Notes under the pieces: model-generated | The model's database searches: none | What the model was told of the DNA's origin: nothing | The model's input: the letters and a program-made list of their open reading frames with translations, nothing else | NCBI GenBank assembly: GCA_002393905.1 | Contig: DGSJ01000036.1 | Span: 1 to 6,160, forward strand | Source of the DNA: Caryophanales bacterium UBA4365 | Lineage (GTDB): Bacteria; Bacillota_I; Bacilli_A; RFN20; CAG-826 | Direction of reading: 5' to 3' | Length of the DNA stretch: 6,160 nt | Shown here: positions 6,148 through 6,160 of the stretch, in pieces | Layout: each line of letters starts with the position of its first letter | Numbering within the stretch: the stretch's first letter is position 1 | Position numbers and translations under genes: made by a program

Positions 6148-6160
6148 AAGTTGTTTTTTT

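Noticed and set aside
1..6160. Mollicute genetic code (TGA as Trp)
   Set aside because: All Trp codons in the complete genes are TGG and no gene needs read-through of TGA.
1..6160. CRISPR array, tRNA, rRNA, transposon ends or toxin-antitoxin genes
   Set aside because: I found no direct repeat-spacer pattern, cloverleaf, terminal inverted repeats or matching small genes on either strand.

Overview
The window is AT-rich bacterial DNA with three complete genes, one truncated gene and short intergenic gaps. All four coding regions read cleanly in the standard code. Every visible Trp is TGG and the stops are TAA, so there is no sign of TGA recoding. Three things suggest a low-GC Firmicutes or Tenericutes-like gut bacterium of the RF39, Erysipelotrichia or Acholeplasma-like type: base composition, a Firmicutes-style pyridoxamine kinase, and a family I pyrophosphatase where Bacillus would carry family II. 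That placement is inference, because there is no rRNA or other marker gene here.

Layout. (1) Positions 1-446 hold the 3' part of ppa, a soluble family I inorganic pyrophosphatase, on the + strand and cut by the window edge. (2) Positions 443-542 hold an imperfect stem-loop that includes the ppa stop codon, followed by a rho-independent terminator. (3) A candidate promoter at 547-576 precedes a very large gene, best read from the ATG at 625 to 4116. It encodes a 1163-residue predicted membrane-anchored surface protein: charged N-terminus, Ser/Thr-rich stretch, one Ala/Val membrane segment, one fibronectin-III-like domain and about eight tandem beta-sandwich repeats of roughly 105-140 residues. 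I know of no named family for it. (4) Nineteen bases later, behind a strong Shine-Dalgarno site, lies an MscS-type mechanosensitive channel (4136-5209), probably in the same transcript. (5) A repeat-like hairpin (5222-5242) and a perfect 11-bp bidirectional terminator (5262-5291) separate it from a convergent pyridoxamine/pyridoxal kinase gene (6130-5306, - strand). The kinase promoter lies so close to its ATG that the mRNA looks leaderless.

How the genes relate. Pyrophosphatase and pyridoxal kinase are independent housekeeping or salvage functions on their own transcription units. The two middle genes form a probable cell-envelope operon: a long repetitive extracellular protein plus an osmotic-release channel. 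The least described parts are the repeat protein, its pairing with MscS, and a small hairpin sequence that recurs just after two stop codons.
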